Shown: positions 7,883 to 15,829 of the stretch, one piece after another
How the letters are laid out: each line of letters begins with the position of its first letter
Numbering within the stretch: position 1 is the stretch's first letter
Source: Clostridiales bacterium
Lineage (GTDB): Bacteria > Bacillota > Clostridia > Christensenellales > Aristaeellaceae
DNA length: 18,658 nucleotides
Assembly (NCBI GenBank): GCA_004557805.1
Contig: SFFS01000027.1
Coordinates: forward strand, 1 to 18,658
Direction: 5' to 3'
Position numbers and translations under genes: made by a program
The notes under the pieces: generated by a model
Database searches by the model: none
What the model was told of the DNA's origin: nothing
The model's input: only the letters and a program-made list of their open reading frames with translations

Positions 7883-7911
7883 TTGACAAATGCAAAAAAA
7901 TACATTATAGT
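7883..7911 (+). promoter_or_regulatory. Consensus sigma-A promoter of the amino-acid ABC transporter genes
   Basis: TTGACA (7883-7888) and TATAGT (7906-7911) are separated by exactly 17 nt, an almost ideal housekeeping promoter. Transcription should begin near 7918, about 35 nt before the TTG start. No riboswitch or T-box could fit in that leader. A perfect 14-bp A/T-rich palindrome, ATTTTTGCAAAAAT, lies just upstream at 7857-7870. Confidence 0.85.
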
Positions 7912-7952
7912 CCGTATAAACATGAATTCTATATTCGGGAGGAGGAGCTGCC

Positions 7953-8660
7953 TTGCTTCAGATGAACGCATTGCTCAGCTCGCTTTCGCTGGCCGAGCGG
8001 TTTGAAATGAACTTTCTCAAATCAAACCGCTGGATGCAGCTGTTGAACGGACTGGAAGTGACGCTGCTCGTATCGGTCATCGCGGTGATGATTGGCATCG
8101 TGCTGGGCGTGCTTTTCGCGCTTTTGCGCCTTTCACAATGTAAGCCGTTGAGCGCGCTTGCCGGGCTGTATATCGATGTGATTCGCGGCACGCCCATGGT
8201 GGTGCAGCTGATGATCTTCTATTTCGTCCTGCTCGGGCCCACTACAAGCCTGAACAAGACTACCATCGGCGCGCTGGCGTTCGGCTGCAACAGCGGCGCA
8301 TATGTGGCGGAAATTGTACGGGCGGGCATTCAGTCGATTGACGGCGGCCAGCGCGAGGCCGGCCGTTCGCTGGGGCTGACCGAATGGATGACGATGAAAA
8401 AAATCATTTTGCCGCAGGCGTTCAAAAATATCCTCCCGGCACTGGGCAACGAACTGGTCGTGCTCATTAAGGAAACCTCCGTGCTGGGCTATATCGGCGT
8501 GGTCGATCTGGCGCGCGCAGGCGAGCAGATTCGCGCGCGCACGCTCGATGCGTTTATGCCGCTGTTGGCCGTGGCGCTGATTTATTATGTGATCGTCAAA
8601 CTGCTCAGTTCTCTGCTCTCCCGGCTGGAAAGGAGGATGCGCGAAGGTGATAAGCGTTAA
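7953..8660 (+). CDS. Polar amino-acid ABC transporter permease (GlnP/HisM type)
   Basis: This 235-aa inner-membrane protein is the permease of a polar amino-acid uptake system. Hydrophobic segments lie at about 33-60, 66-95, 103-125 and 197-223, with GLEVTLLVSV (33-42) and the VIRGTPMVVQL stretch (76-86) characteristic of the His/Glu/Gln/Arg permease family. The cytoplasmic EAA loop that docks the ATPase reads EAGRSLGLTEWMTMKKIILP (135-154). The TTG at 7953 follows GGGAGGAGGAG by 5 nt. An ATG at 7962 is too far from that site and an ATG at 8007 has none, so the TTG is preferred. It overlaps the ATPase gene by 14 nt. No substrate-binding protein gene lies next to it. Confidence 0.9.
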   Translation: MLQMNALLSSLSLAERFEMNFLKSNRWMQLLNGLEVTLLVSVIAVMIGIVLGVLFALLRLSQCKPLSALAGLYIDVIRGTPMVVQLMIFYFVLLGPTTSLNKTTIGALAFGCNSGAYVAEIVRAGIQSIDGGQREAGRSLGLTEWMTMKKIILPQAFKNILPALGNELVVLIKETSVLGYIGVVDLARAGEQIRARTLDAFMPLLAVALIYYVIVKLLSSLLSRLERRMREGDKR

Positions 8661-9369
8661 CAACCTGCATAAGAGCTTTGGAAAGCTCGAAGTGCTGCGC
8701 GGAATCAACTGTGATATTCAAAAGGGCGAAAAGGTTGTCATCATCGGGCCGTCGGGCGGCGGAAAATCAACCTTTCTGCGCTGCCTGAACCTGCTGGAAA
8801 AGCCGACGAGCGGGCAGATTTTCTTCGACGGCGAGGAGATTACTTCGCCCAAGTGCGACATCAACAGGGTGCGCCGCCGCATGGGCATGTGCTTCCAGCA
8901 CTTTAACCTTTTCCCCCACCTGACCGTCATGCAGAACATGACGCTTGCGCCCGTCATGCTGAAAATGGCCGCGCCCAGGCAGGCTGAGGAGGACGCCATT
9001 GCGCTTCTGGAGCGCGTCGGGCTTGCTGATAAGGCGCACGAGTATCCCAATCGCCTTTCCGGCGGACAGCAGCAGCGCATTGCGATTGTGCGCGCGCTGG
9101 CGATGAAACCGGAAATGATGCTCTTTGACGAGCCGACCTCCGCGCTCGATCCGGAAATGGTCGGCGAGGTGCTCGACGTGATGACCAAGCTGGCCGAGGA
9201 CGGTATGACGATGGCCGTCGTTACGCATGAAATGGGCTTCGCCCGCGAGGTTGGCGACAGGATTCTGTTTATCGACGGCGGTATCATTCTCGAGGAGGGC
9301 AGCCCGAAGGAACTGCTCGCGCATCCGCACGAGGAGCGCACGCGCGATTTTCTCAACAAGGTGCTATGA
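8647..9369 (+). CDS. Polar amino-acid ABC transporter ATPase (GlnQ type)
   Basis: This 240-aa peripheral membrane ATPase powers import through the adjacent permease. It carries the Walker A motif GPSGGGKST (34-42), the Q-loop glutamine Q84 in CFQHFNLFPHLTV, the signature LSGGQQQR (137-144), the Walker B MMLFDE (157-162) with DEPTSALDPEM, and the switch histidine H194 in VVTHEMGFA. This arrangement and length are standard for the GlnQ/ArtM/HisP group; glutamine, arginine or another polar amino acid cannot be distinguished. The GTG at 8647 lies 10 nt after GGAAAGGAGG, inside the 3' end of the permease gene, so the two are coupled. A terminator follows. Confidence 0.93.
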   Translation: MISVNNLHKSFGKLEVLRGINCDIQKGEKVVIIGPSGGGKSTFLRCLNLLEKPTSGQIFFDGEEITSPKCDINRVRRRMGMCFQHFNLFPHLTVMQNMTLAPVMLKMAAPRQAEEDAIALLERVGLADKAHEYPNRLSGGQQQRIAIVRALAMKPEMMLFDEPTSALDPEMVGEVLDVMTKLAEDGMTMAVVTHEMGFAREVGDRILFIDGGIILEEGSPKELLAHPHEERTRDFLNKVL

Positions 9370-9400
9370 CAGTTTTCAGATATGATACGGATTTGATTTG

Positions 9401-9426
9401 AACCGCGCTCTGCGCGGTTTTTCTTT
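9401..9426 (+). terminator. Rho-independent terminator after the ABC transporter
   Basis: AACCGCGC (9401-9408) pairs with GCGCGGTT (9412-9419) across a 3-nt loop and runs into TTTTTCTTT. It isolates the transporter from addA. Confidence 0.88.
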
Positions 9427-9452
9427 GCAAAACCCGCGTTTCGAGCTATAAT
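9425..9452 (+). promoter_or_regulatory. Probable promoter of addA
   Basis: A perfect TATAAT (9447-9452) has TTGCAA (9425-9430) 16 nt upstream as a weak -35. The transcript would start near 9459 and include the LexA box and the GGAG ribosome binding site. A second candidate, TTGAAT (9472-9477) and TAAAAT (9495-9500) with 17-nt spacing, places the LexA box in its spacer but would give an almost leaderless mRNA. Confidence 0.5.
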
Positions 9453-9478
9453 AATCTTATTATGAAAGCACTTGAATA

Positions 9479-9492
9479 CGAACATATGTTCT
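9479..9492 (+). promoter_or_regulatory. LexA (DinR) SOS box upstream of addA
   Basis: CGAACATATGTTCT matches the Bacillus-type SOS consensus CGAACRNRYGTTYC at 13 of 14 positions and has a perfect GAACATATGTTC dyad. It lies 18 nt before the addA start and just downstream of, or between, the candidate promoter elements, the usual place for a repressor site. It implies LexA repression released by DNA damage. Confidence 0.85.
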
Positions 9493-9510
9493 GATAAAAT
9501 GGAGCACAGC

Positions 9511-12500
9511 ATGAAGTATACCCCCGCACAACAGGAGGCAATCGACGCGCGAGGAAGCAATCTGCTCGTCTCGGCGGCGGCAGGCAGCGGTAAAACGGCC
9601 GTGCTGGCGGCGCGCATTGTATCGCTGGCAAAGGAGGGCGTTCCGCTCGATCGTATGCTGGTGATGACTTTTACCCGCGCGGCCGCGGCGGAAATGCGCG
9701 CGCGCATTCTCGACAGCCTGTATCAGGAAGGGCTGCGTGAACAGGCGCTGCGCGTTGAGCGCGCCGATATTACGACGCTGCACGGTTTCTGCGGCCAGAT
9801 ATGCCGCGCCTATTTTGAGGCCGCGCAGGTCGATCCGATGTATCGCGTGGGCGAAGGGCCGGAGGTGACACTGCTGAAAGAGGCGGCACTGTCGGATGCG
9901 CTTGAGGCGCTCTACGACGCGCCTACGCCGGGGTTCGCCTACGCCGCGCTGTGCCTTTCGCGCGAACAGCTCGAAAACGCAGTGGAGGATCTGTATGAGT
10001 TCCTGCTTTCGCGGCCGGACTCATGGGAATGGCTTGAAAAGGCGCTGAAGAATTACGATATTGACGCGAAGGTACTGCCGGACTCCCCTTGGGCGGAGGC
10101 GCTGTGTGAGCAGGCGGAGCGCGGCCTGGAGAGCGCTCTTTCGGCATTTCGGAGGGAAGCGGAGTTTTGCAGCGAAAACGGTGTGTATGAGAAGGCAGCG
10201 CGCAGCGATCTGGAGCTGATACAGAAGCTGTACGAGGATGCGCGGGAAAATCCCAGGGCGCTGCTTTCCATGGAAGCGCCCGTGTTCATGCGCAAGCCGC
10301 CCAAGCCGAAGGAGATTGATCCGGAGGTAGAAGAGGAATTCAAGGCTTTGCGCGACGCGGCAAAAAAAACGGTTTTGCAGGCGCTTGAAGAACTTCAGCC
10401 GCTGCGCGATCCCGAAACCGCCGTGCAGCGCCTGCAGGAGAGCAAGCTGGTACTTTCCGGCATTGCGGATGCTGTAGTACGGTTTCATGATGTGTTTACG
10501 GAAAAAAAGGCCGCGCGCAATCTGCTTGATTTTTCCGATCTGGAATCGCGCGCGCTGACGGCGCTTTCCGATGAAAACGTGCAGCGGAACGTCCGTGAAA
10601 AATACCGGTACGTGTTCATCGACGAGTATCAGGATTCCAGCCTTTTGCAGGAGGCGCTGCTGGCGCGCGTGCGCGGTGAGAGAAACCTGTTTCTGGTCGG
10701 TGATGTGAAGCAGAGCATTTACCGTTTCCGTCTGGCAGCGCCCGGGCTTTTTCTGGATAAGCTGCGCACGTTCGATACCGCGCCCGGCGCGGAAAACCGC
10801 AGGCTGTCGCTGAACGCCAACTTCCGTTCCGACCCCGCCGTGCTGTATGCGGTGAACGACGTGTTCGCACGCGTGTTCAACGGCGGCGCGATGGAATTGG
10901 ATTACCCGCCCGCAGAGCGGCTTGCCGTTGGCGTGGCGGAGCGCCCAACCGGCGTGAAGCCGGAAATGCTGCTGCTGCGCTGCGACGGAGACGCCGACGA
11001 TGATGATTCCGACGATCTCTCCCCTGCCGACCGCGAAAAGGCGCGGCAGGAGGCCGAACTGATCGCGCGCCGCATTGAGCGGCTGCTGGAAGAAGATCCG
11101 TCGCTGCGCCTGCGGGACATCGCAATCCTGATGCGGTCTGTGCGCGGCCGCGCGGCGCAGATGATCGATGTGCTCAACGCGCACGGCTTTGCGGCAGTGA
11201 CGGAGCTGGGAGAGGATTTGCTCGCGCAGCCCGAGGTTCTGTCGGCGCTCGCGATTCTGCGCGTGATGGACAACGCGCGGCAGGATATTCCGTTGCTGTC
11301 GGCGCTGCGCGGGCCCGCGCTGGGCTTGGACGACGCGGCGCTGGCGCGTATTCGCGAGCAAACGCCTGATGGCACGTTTGAAGCGGCCGTGCAGGCTTAT
11401 TTGCAGCGCAGCGACCCGCTGGCAGAATCGCTGCGGGCGTTCTATGCGCGCTTTGCGCGCTGGACGGAGGACGTGCGCGTGACGCCGCTGGAACGGATGC
11501 TCTATCGGATCTACGATGAGACGGGGCTTTATGCGGTCGCCGGAACGCGCGAAGGCGGCGCGCAGCGGCAGAACCGGCTTCGCATGCTGGCGGAACTTGC
11601 TGCAAAATATGAGAAGGAACGCGCCGGTGGTCTGAGCGGTTTTTTGCGCATGGTGGAGCGCGTCGCGCGGCGTGAAAGCGTCGAAAGCCGCGCGCTGGCG
11701 GACGATGAAAACGTCATCCGCGTGACGACGATCCATAAAAGTAAGGGCCTGCAGTACCCTGTCGTGTTTATAGCTGGCGCGGGCAATCGCTTTATGGGCG
11801 GCAGGCGCAAGAGTATTCTGGGCATGCACGACGAACTGGGAGCGGCTTCGCCTGCGATCGATCCCTATCTGCGCGCAAAGAGTGAAACAGTGTTCACGAA
11901 GGCTGTGCTTGCCCGGCAGAAGGCGGAATCGACCGCGGAGGAATCGCGCATCCTTTATGTCGCGCTGACGCGCGCGGAAAGTCGGCTGTTTGTCGTCGGC
12001 GCGGCGAAAGAAAAGCAGATTGAGGCATGGCGAAACGGCGGCGAAGCGCCGTGCTGCGCCGCGAATTTTCTGGACTGGGTTGCGCCTGCCGCGCTGGCAT
12101 GCGAAAGCTGGAACGTCGGCATGTGCGGATTTGTTCAGCTTTCCGCGCGTGAGGAAAGCGCGAAAGGAGCGAACCCGCTGTTTCCGCTTGTTTCGCTCCA
12201 TGCTCCCGTATCGGAAGAAGTGCGCGCGCCGATGATGTGGCGGCAGAACGTCTCCGTGCCGCATCCGCTCAAGCAAGGCGTTACCGCCCGTGCGCGCGTT
12301 GATTTGCGCGGCGGCGAAAACGACGAAACGCCGAAGCTGAAGGACGCAACGCGCCGTCCGGCGTTCCTCGAGGAAACCGGACTGACCCGAACGGAACGCG
12401 GAAACGCCGTACATGCGTTTTTGCAGCATGTATCGTTCGCATGCCGCGATGCGGCGGTTGAACGCAATCGTCTGCTCAATGCGGGGATTCTTACGCCGCA

Positions 12501-12867
12501 GGCAGCGCGCGCACTGCCGCTTCCGGCGCTCAATGAATTGTTGAATTCTCCGCTTTTTGAGCGCATCCGCAAAGCGGACGCTGTGCGGCGCGAATGGGCG
12601 TTCACCTATCGTGTTGACGAAGCGCCGCGCGTATTGCTGCAGGGCGTGATCGACTGCTGCTTCCTCGAGGACGGCGCATGGGTGCTGCTCGATTATAAGA
12701 CGGAAGCGCACGAGCTCGAACCGGAAGCGCTTGCGCAATATCGAGCGCAGCTCGAATATTATCGGCGCGCCCTTGTGGAAGGAACAGGGCTTCCGGTGAA
12801 GGAATGTCTGCTGTGCCTTGTGATGCAGCGAAAGATTATTGATGTTTCACGTGAAACAACCATGTGA
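9511..12867 (+). CDS. addA: ATP-dependent helicase-nuclease subunit AddA
   Basis: This 1118-aa protein is the UvrD-like helicase plus nuclease subunit of AddAB, which processes double-strand breaks for RecA. Helicase motifs run in order: SAAAGSGKTA (21-30), VMTFTRAAAAEMR (51-63), ADITTLHGFC (85-94), FIDEYQD (369-375), LVGDVKQSIYRFR (395-407), LNANFRSDP, VTTIHKSKGLQYPVVFIAG and LYVALTRAESRLF. The C-terminal RecB-type nuclease has GNAVHAFL, GVID (D1048) and DYKTE (D1061, K1063). It is somewhat shorter than the Bacillus protein of about 1230 aa. The ATG at 9511 follows GGAG by 6 nt; upstream in-frame codons lie in the SOS box. No addB is adjacent, although the two genes are usually neighbours. 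The last codons double as a parS site, encoding V-S-R-E-T before the final T-M. Confidence 0.95.
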   Translation: MKYTPAQQEAIDARGSNLLVSAAAGSGKTAVLAARIVSLAKEGVPLDRMLVMTFTRAAAAEMRARILDSLYQEGLREQALRVERADITTLHGFCGQICRAYFEAAQVDPMYRVGEGPEVTLLKEAALSDALEALYDAPTPGFAYAALCLSREQLENAVEDLYEFLLSRPDSWEWLEKALKNYDIDAKVLPDSPWAEALCEQAERGLESALSAFRREAEFCSENGVYEKAARSDLELIQKLYEDARENPRALLSMEAPVFMRKPPKPKEIDPEVEEEFKALRDAAKKTVLQALEELQPLRDPETAVQRLQESKLVLSGIADAVVRFHDVFTEKKAARNLLDFSDLESRALTALSDENVQRNVREKYRYVFIDEYQDSSLLQEALLARVRGERNLFLVGDVKQSIYRFRLAAPGLFLDKLRTFDTAPGAENRRLSLNANFRSDPAVLYAVNDVFARVFNGGAMELDYPPAERLAVGVAERPTGVKPEMLLLRCDGDADDDDSDDLSPADREKARQEAELIARRIERLLEEDPSLRLRDIAILMRSVRGRAAQMIDVLNAHGFAAVTELGEDLLAQPEVLSALAILRVMDNARQDIPLLSALRGPALGLDDAALARIREQTPDGTFEAAVQAYLQRSDPLAESLRAFYARFARWTEDVRVTPLERMLYRIYDETGLYAVAGTREGGAQRQNRLRMLAELAAKYEKERAGGLSGFLRMVERVARRESVESRALADDENVIRVTTIHKSKGLQYPVVFIAGAGNRFMGGRRKSILGMHDELGAASPAIDPYLRAKSETVFTKAVLARQKAESTAEESRILYVALTRAESRLFVVGAAKEKQIEAWRNGGEAPCCAANFLDWVAPAALACESWNVGMCGFVQLSAREESAKGANPLFPLVSLHAPVSEEVRAPMMWRQNVSVPHPLKQGVTARARVDLRGGENDETPKLKDATRRPAFLEETGLTRTERGNAVHAFLQHVSFACRDAAVERNRLLNAGILTPQAARALPLPALNELLNSPLFERIRKADAVRREWAFTYRVDEAPRVLLQGVIDCCFLEDGAWVLLDYKTEAHELEPEALAQYRAQLEYYRRALVEGTGLPVKECLLCLVMQRKIIDVSRETTM
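12843..12858 (+). other. parS: parS chromosome-partition site 1, inside the addA 3' end
   Basis: TGTTTCACGTGAAACA is a perfect 16-bp palindrome identical to the bacterial parS consensus bound by ParB/Spo0J. It lies within the last codons of addA and is translated as V-S-R-E-T. Confidence 0.95.
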
Positions 12868-12878
12868 ACGAGCCAAAA

Positions 12879-12894
12879 TGTTTCACGTGAAACA
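12879..12894 (+). other. parS: parS chromosome-partition site 2, in the addA-rarA gap
   Basis: A second identical copy of TGTTTCACGTGAAACA starts 36 bp after the first, with 20 bp between them. It ends just before the AAGGAG ribosome binding site of rarA (12897-12902). Two perfect copies of a 16-mer this close together are very unlikely by chance. Confidence 0.95.
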
Positions 12895-12907
12895 ATAAGG
12901 AGCAACC

Positions 12908-14206
12908 ATGCAGGATCTGTTTACTATGGCGATGGAGAAAAAGCCGGACGCGGCCGCGCCGCTTGCCGATCGCATGCGCGCACGCACGCTCGATGAATTC
13001 ATCGGCCAGAAGCATATTGTCGGCGAGGGACGGCTGCTGCGCCGTGCCATTCAGGCGGACCGGCTGACAAGCTGCATTTTTTACGGGCCGCCCGGCTGCG
13101 GAAAGACGACGCTTGCGTCGGTGATCGCCGAAACCACGCACGGCGCGTTTGTAAAAATGAACGCCGTGACAAGCGGCGTGCCCGACGTGCGCAAGGTGCT
13201 GGAAGAAGCCGAAGATCGCCGCCGCGCGACCGGCCAGCCGACCTATCTGCTGCTCGACGAGTGTCACCGCTGGAACAAGGCGCAGAGCGACTCCATTCTG
13301 CCTGCGATTGAAAAGGGGACGATTCGCTTCATCGGTTCGACGACCGAAAATCCGATGATTTCCATGACGCCCGCCATTGTCAGCCGCTGCCGCATTTTCC
13401 AGTTTTATCCGCTCACGCGCGAGGACGTGCTGGACGGTATGCGTGCCGCGCTGCGCGACCGCGAACGAGGCCTGGGCCGCATGGGCGTGATTGCAGACGA
13501 TGATGCGCTCGAGCATATCGCCAATGTCGCGAACGGCGATTTGCGCAGCGCGCTGAACGCGCTGGAGCTGGCGGCGCTAACGACCCCGCCTGACCGCGAC
13601 GCGAACATTCACGTTACGCTTTCCGTGGCTGAGGAGAGCATCCAGAAGCCCGTGCTCCGCTGCGATGAGACGCTCTATTACGACATGCTCTCAGCGTTTT
13701 GCAAGAGCCTTCGAGGTTCGGACGCTGACGCGGCGCTGGCCTGGTTTGCCAGGATGACGTATGCGGGCGTGGATCCGCGCATTATCGTTCGAAGGATGAT
13801 CGCGCATGCGTCGGAGGATGTGGGGCTTGCGAATCCAAACGCGCTTTTGCAGGCGGTTGCGGCAATGGAAGCGCTGCAATTCAACGGCATGCCGGAAGCG
13901 CAGCTGAACATTGCGCAGGCGATTATCGCCATCTGCAAAAGCCCGAAGTCGAACAGCGTCAGCGCGGCGATTGAGGCCGCCATGGCGGACGCGGCGAAGG
14001 GCGGCTTCGGCGCGGTGCCCGTGCACCTGCGCGACACGCATTATAAGGGCCATGACCGCCTGGGCAACGCCGACGGCGAGAAAAACGGCCAGAATTATCT
14101 GTATCCGCATGATTTTCCGGGCCATTGGGTTGCGCAGGATTACATGCCGGAGGATCTCAGGGGGCGCGTATACTACCGCCCGTGCGGAATGGGAGAGGAT
14201 CAATGA
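12908..14206 (+). CDS. rarA: Replication-associated recombination protein RarA (MgsA)
   Basis: This 432-aa AAA+ ATPase acts at stalled replication forks and single-strand gaps. It shows the N-terminal PLADRMRARTLDEFIGQKHIVG clamp-loader-like segment (19-39), Walker A YGPPGCGKTT (59-68), Walker B LLLDECHRWNKAQSD (114-128, where most relatives read DEIHRFNKAQQD), sensor 1 GSTTENP (143-149) and the arginine-containing SRCRIF. GDLRSALNALE lies in the lid. The C-terminal half, with YAGVDPRIIVRRMIAHASEDVGLANP, AAIEAA and PVHLRDTHYKG, is typical of RarA's tetramerisation region. The length is normal. The ATG follows AAGGAG by 5 nt. It is probably cotranscribed with addA and hence damage-inducible. 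Its stop overlaps the next gene's ATG. Confidence 0.95.
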   Translation: MQDLFTMAMEKKPDAAAPLADRMRARTLDEFIGQKHIVGEGRLLRRAIQADRLTSCIFYGPPGCGKTTLASVIAETTHGAFVKMNAVTSGVPDVRKVLEEAEDRRRATGQPTYLLLDECHRWNKAQSDSILPAIEKGTIRFIGSTTENPMISMTPAIVSRCRIFQFYPLTREDVLDGMRAALRDRERGLGRMGVIADDDALEHIANVANGDLRSALNALELAALTTPPDRDANIHVTLSVAEESIQKPVLRCDETLYYDMLSAFCKSLRGSDADAALAWFARMTYAGVDPRIIVRRMIAHASEDVGLANPNALLQAVAAMEALQFNGMPEAQLNIAQAIIAICKSPKSNSVSAAIEAAMADAAKGGFGAVPVHLRDTHYKGHDRLGNADGEKNGQNYLYPHDFPGHWVAQDYMPEDLRGRVYYRPCGMGEDQ

Positions 14207-15330
14207 TGTTTGAATTTCTGGCGACGGCGCCGTTCGGACTGGAGGGCGTGGTCGCGGATGAACTGCGTGAGCTCGGATTTGAAAACGTGAAGGCGCAGAC
14301 CGGCGGAGCGGTGTTTGCAGGCGATCTTTCAGACGCGCTGCGCGCGAATCTGTGGCTGCGCTGCGCCGACCGGGTGCTGCTTGTGGCCGGCAGGTTTGAA
14401 GCGAAAACATTCGACGCGCTCTTTGAGGGCGTAAAGCGTCTGCCGTGGGAACAGTTTATCGCAAAGGACGCAAAATTTCCTGTCAGCGGGAACTGCGCGC
14501 GCTCGCAGCTGATGAGCGTAAGCGACTGCCAGTCGATTACGAAGAAAGCGATTGTCGAACGGTTGAAACAGAAACACCGCGTGCAGACGCTGCCGGAGCA
14601 GAAGGAAACCTGCGCCGTGCAGGTGGCGCTGCATAACGATATGGCCGTGCTGACGCTCGATACCTCCGGCGCGGGGCTTTCCAGGCGCGGTTATCGCACA
14701 TGGAACGGAGAAGCACCCATCCGCGAGACGCTCGCTGCGTCGATTCTACGGCTCTCGCCGTGGAGGTCGGGACGCGCGCTGCATGATCCGATGTGCGGCA
14801 CAGGAACGCTGCTCGTCGAGGCGGCGTTTATGGCGGCCAACCGTGCGCCGGGCATGACGCGCGAGTTTGCCTGCGAGACATGGCGCTGGGCGGACGCGAA
14901 GGCCATTGCGGTGCTGCGCGAGCAGGCGAAGGCGGCGTTTACGCCGCAAAATATCGAGGGCATTACCGGGGCGGATGTAGACGCGCAGGCGCTGGAACTG
15001 GCAAAGCGCCATATCAGGCAGGCGGGGCTGTCCGGACGGATTGCGCTGCGGCAGGAGGATGTGCGCGATTACGCGCCCGACGCGCCCGGGATGATTGTGA
15101 CGAACCCGCCCTATGGCGAGCGCCTGTCCGACCGAAAGGGCTGCGAGAGCATTGCGCGTGCGCTGGGACGGCTGAATCGCAGCGCGGGACAGACCGTCTG
15201 CGCGATTACAGCGTATACGGGCTTCGAGAAAGCGTTCGGCCGCCGCGCCGATAAACGGCGCAGACTGTATAACGGGAGGCTGGAATGTGAATTCATGACG
15301 TTCTACGGGCCGAGGAGGAAGCCGGAATGA
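14203..15330 (+). CDS. rlmL: THUMP-domain class I rRNA methyltransferase, RlmL/YpsC family
   Basis: This 375-aa protein is predicted to N2-methylate a guanine in 23S rRNA, as RlmL (the N-terminal half of E. coli RlmKL) does for G2445; YpsC is the Bacillus relative. The N-terminal ferredoxin-like and THUMP region covers about 1-155. SRRGYRTWNGEAPIRETLAA (160-179) is a hallmark linker. DPMCGTGTLLVEAA (195-208) binds S-adenosylmethionine and NPPYGERL (301-308) is the catalytic amino-methyltransferase motif. Length is close to YpsC. ATG codons at 14203 and 14206 are both served by GGGAGAGG; the first overlaps the rarA stop in an ATGA arrangement. The following gene also starts within this gene's stop, so the three genes form a coupled run. 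The exact target base is inferred from family. Confidence 0.9.
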   Translation: MMFEFLATAPFGLEGVVADELRELGFENVKAQTGGAVFAGDLSDALRANLWLRCADRVLLVAGRFEAKTFDALFEGVKRLPWEQFIAKDAKFPVSGNCARSQLMSVSDCQSITKKAIVERLKQKHRVQTLPEQKETCAVQVALHNDMAVLTLDTSGAGLSRRGYRTWNGEAPIRETLAASILRLSPWRSGRALHDPMCGTGTLLVEAAFMAANRAPGMTREFACETWRWADAKAIAVLREQAKAAFTPQNIEGITGADVDAQALELAKRHIRQAGLSGRIALRQEDVRDYAPDAPGMIVTNPPYGERLSDRKGCESIARALGRLNRSAGQTVCAITAYTGFEKAFGRRADKRRRLYNGRLECEFMTFYGPRRKPE

Positions 15331-15800
15331 CGGAGATTACGCTTGCGCCGATGACGCGGGAACTGTTTCACACGCTCTATCGCGGGTTCGAGAACGATCC
15401 GGATATATACATGAATATGCAATATTATACGCAATATGTGTATAATTCGGAGAAAGTCGACGAACGGTTTGATTCGCTGCAAACTCCGGAATGTGTGGTG
15501 TTCGCCGTCATGTTGGACGGCGCGCCGATTGGCGAAGTGCAGCTTAAGCGCATCAACCGAGAGCGGAACGACTGTACGCTGAGCATTCATCTGCAAAACG
15601 ATGCAGTGAAAAACCGCGGTTTTGGCACGCAGGCGGAAAAGCAGGCCGTTCGGTATGCGTTCGATGTGCTGAAGCTCGACGCGGTGAACGCCGACGCAGT
15701 GCTCAAGAACACGCGCAGCCAGCACGTACTGGAAAAGGCGGGATTTATGTTCACCCGCGAGGATGAAATGTTCCGCTATTATCGCATCGAAAACGAATAA
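15327..15800 (+). CDS. GNAT family N-acetyltransferase
   Basis: This 157-aa protein fits the acetyl-CoA-dependent GNAT fold. Motif A is LSIHLQNDAVKNRGFGTQAE (85-104), with the acetyl-CoA loop RGFGT (97-101). NADAVLKNTRSQHVLEKAGF (121-140) is the conserved motif B region that precedes a final beta strand. The sequence is slightly unusual in its Tyr/Met/Asn-rich segment at about 25-43 (IYMNMQYYTQYVYN), coded by AT-rich DNA unlike its surroundings. The ATG overlaps the stop of the RlmL-like gene, with GAGGAGG 8 nt upstream. It ends the plus-strand run. Substrate unknown; a protein or small-amine acetylase are both possible. Confidence 0.82.
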   Translation: MTEITLAPMTRELFHTLYRGFENDPDIYMNMQYYTQYVYNSEKVDERFDSLQTPECVVFAVMLDGAPIGEVQLKRINRERNDCTLSIHLQNDAVKNRGFGTQAEKQAVRYAFDVLKLDAVNADAVLKNTRSQHVLEKAGFMFTREDEMFRYYRIENE

Positions 15801-15829
15801 AAATTCATCGTGTAAGGATTTGTAGTGGA

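Noticed and set aside
10021..12738. A 905-codon minus-strand frame opposite addA
   Set aside because: All helicase and nuclease motifs are in the plus frame; the antisense translation is compositionally biased and unrecognisable.
15441..15446. TATAAT inside the second GNAT gene as a promoter for the downstream RNA
   Set aside because: No acceptable -35 lies at the right distance, and the AT-rich stretch is explained by Tyr/Asn/Met codons.
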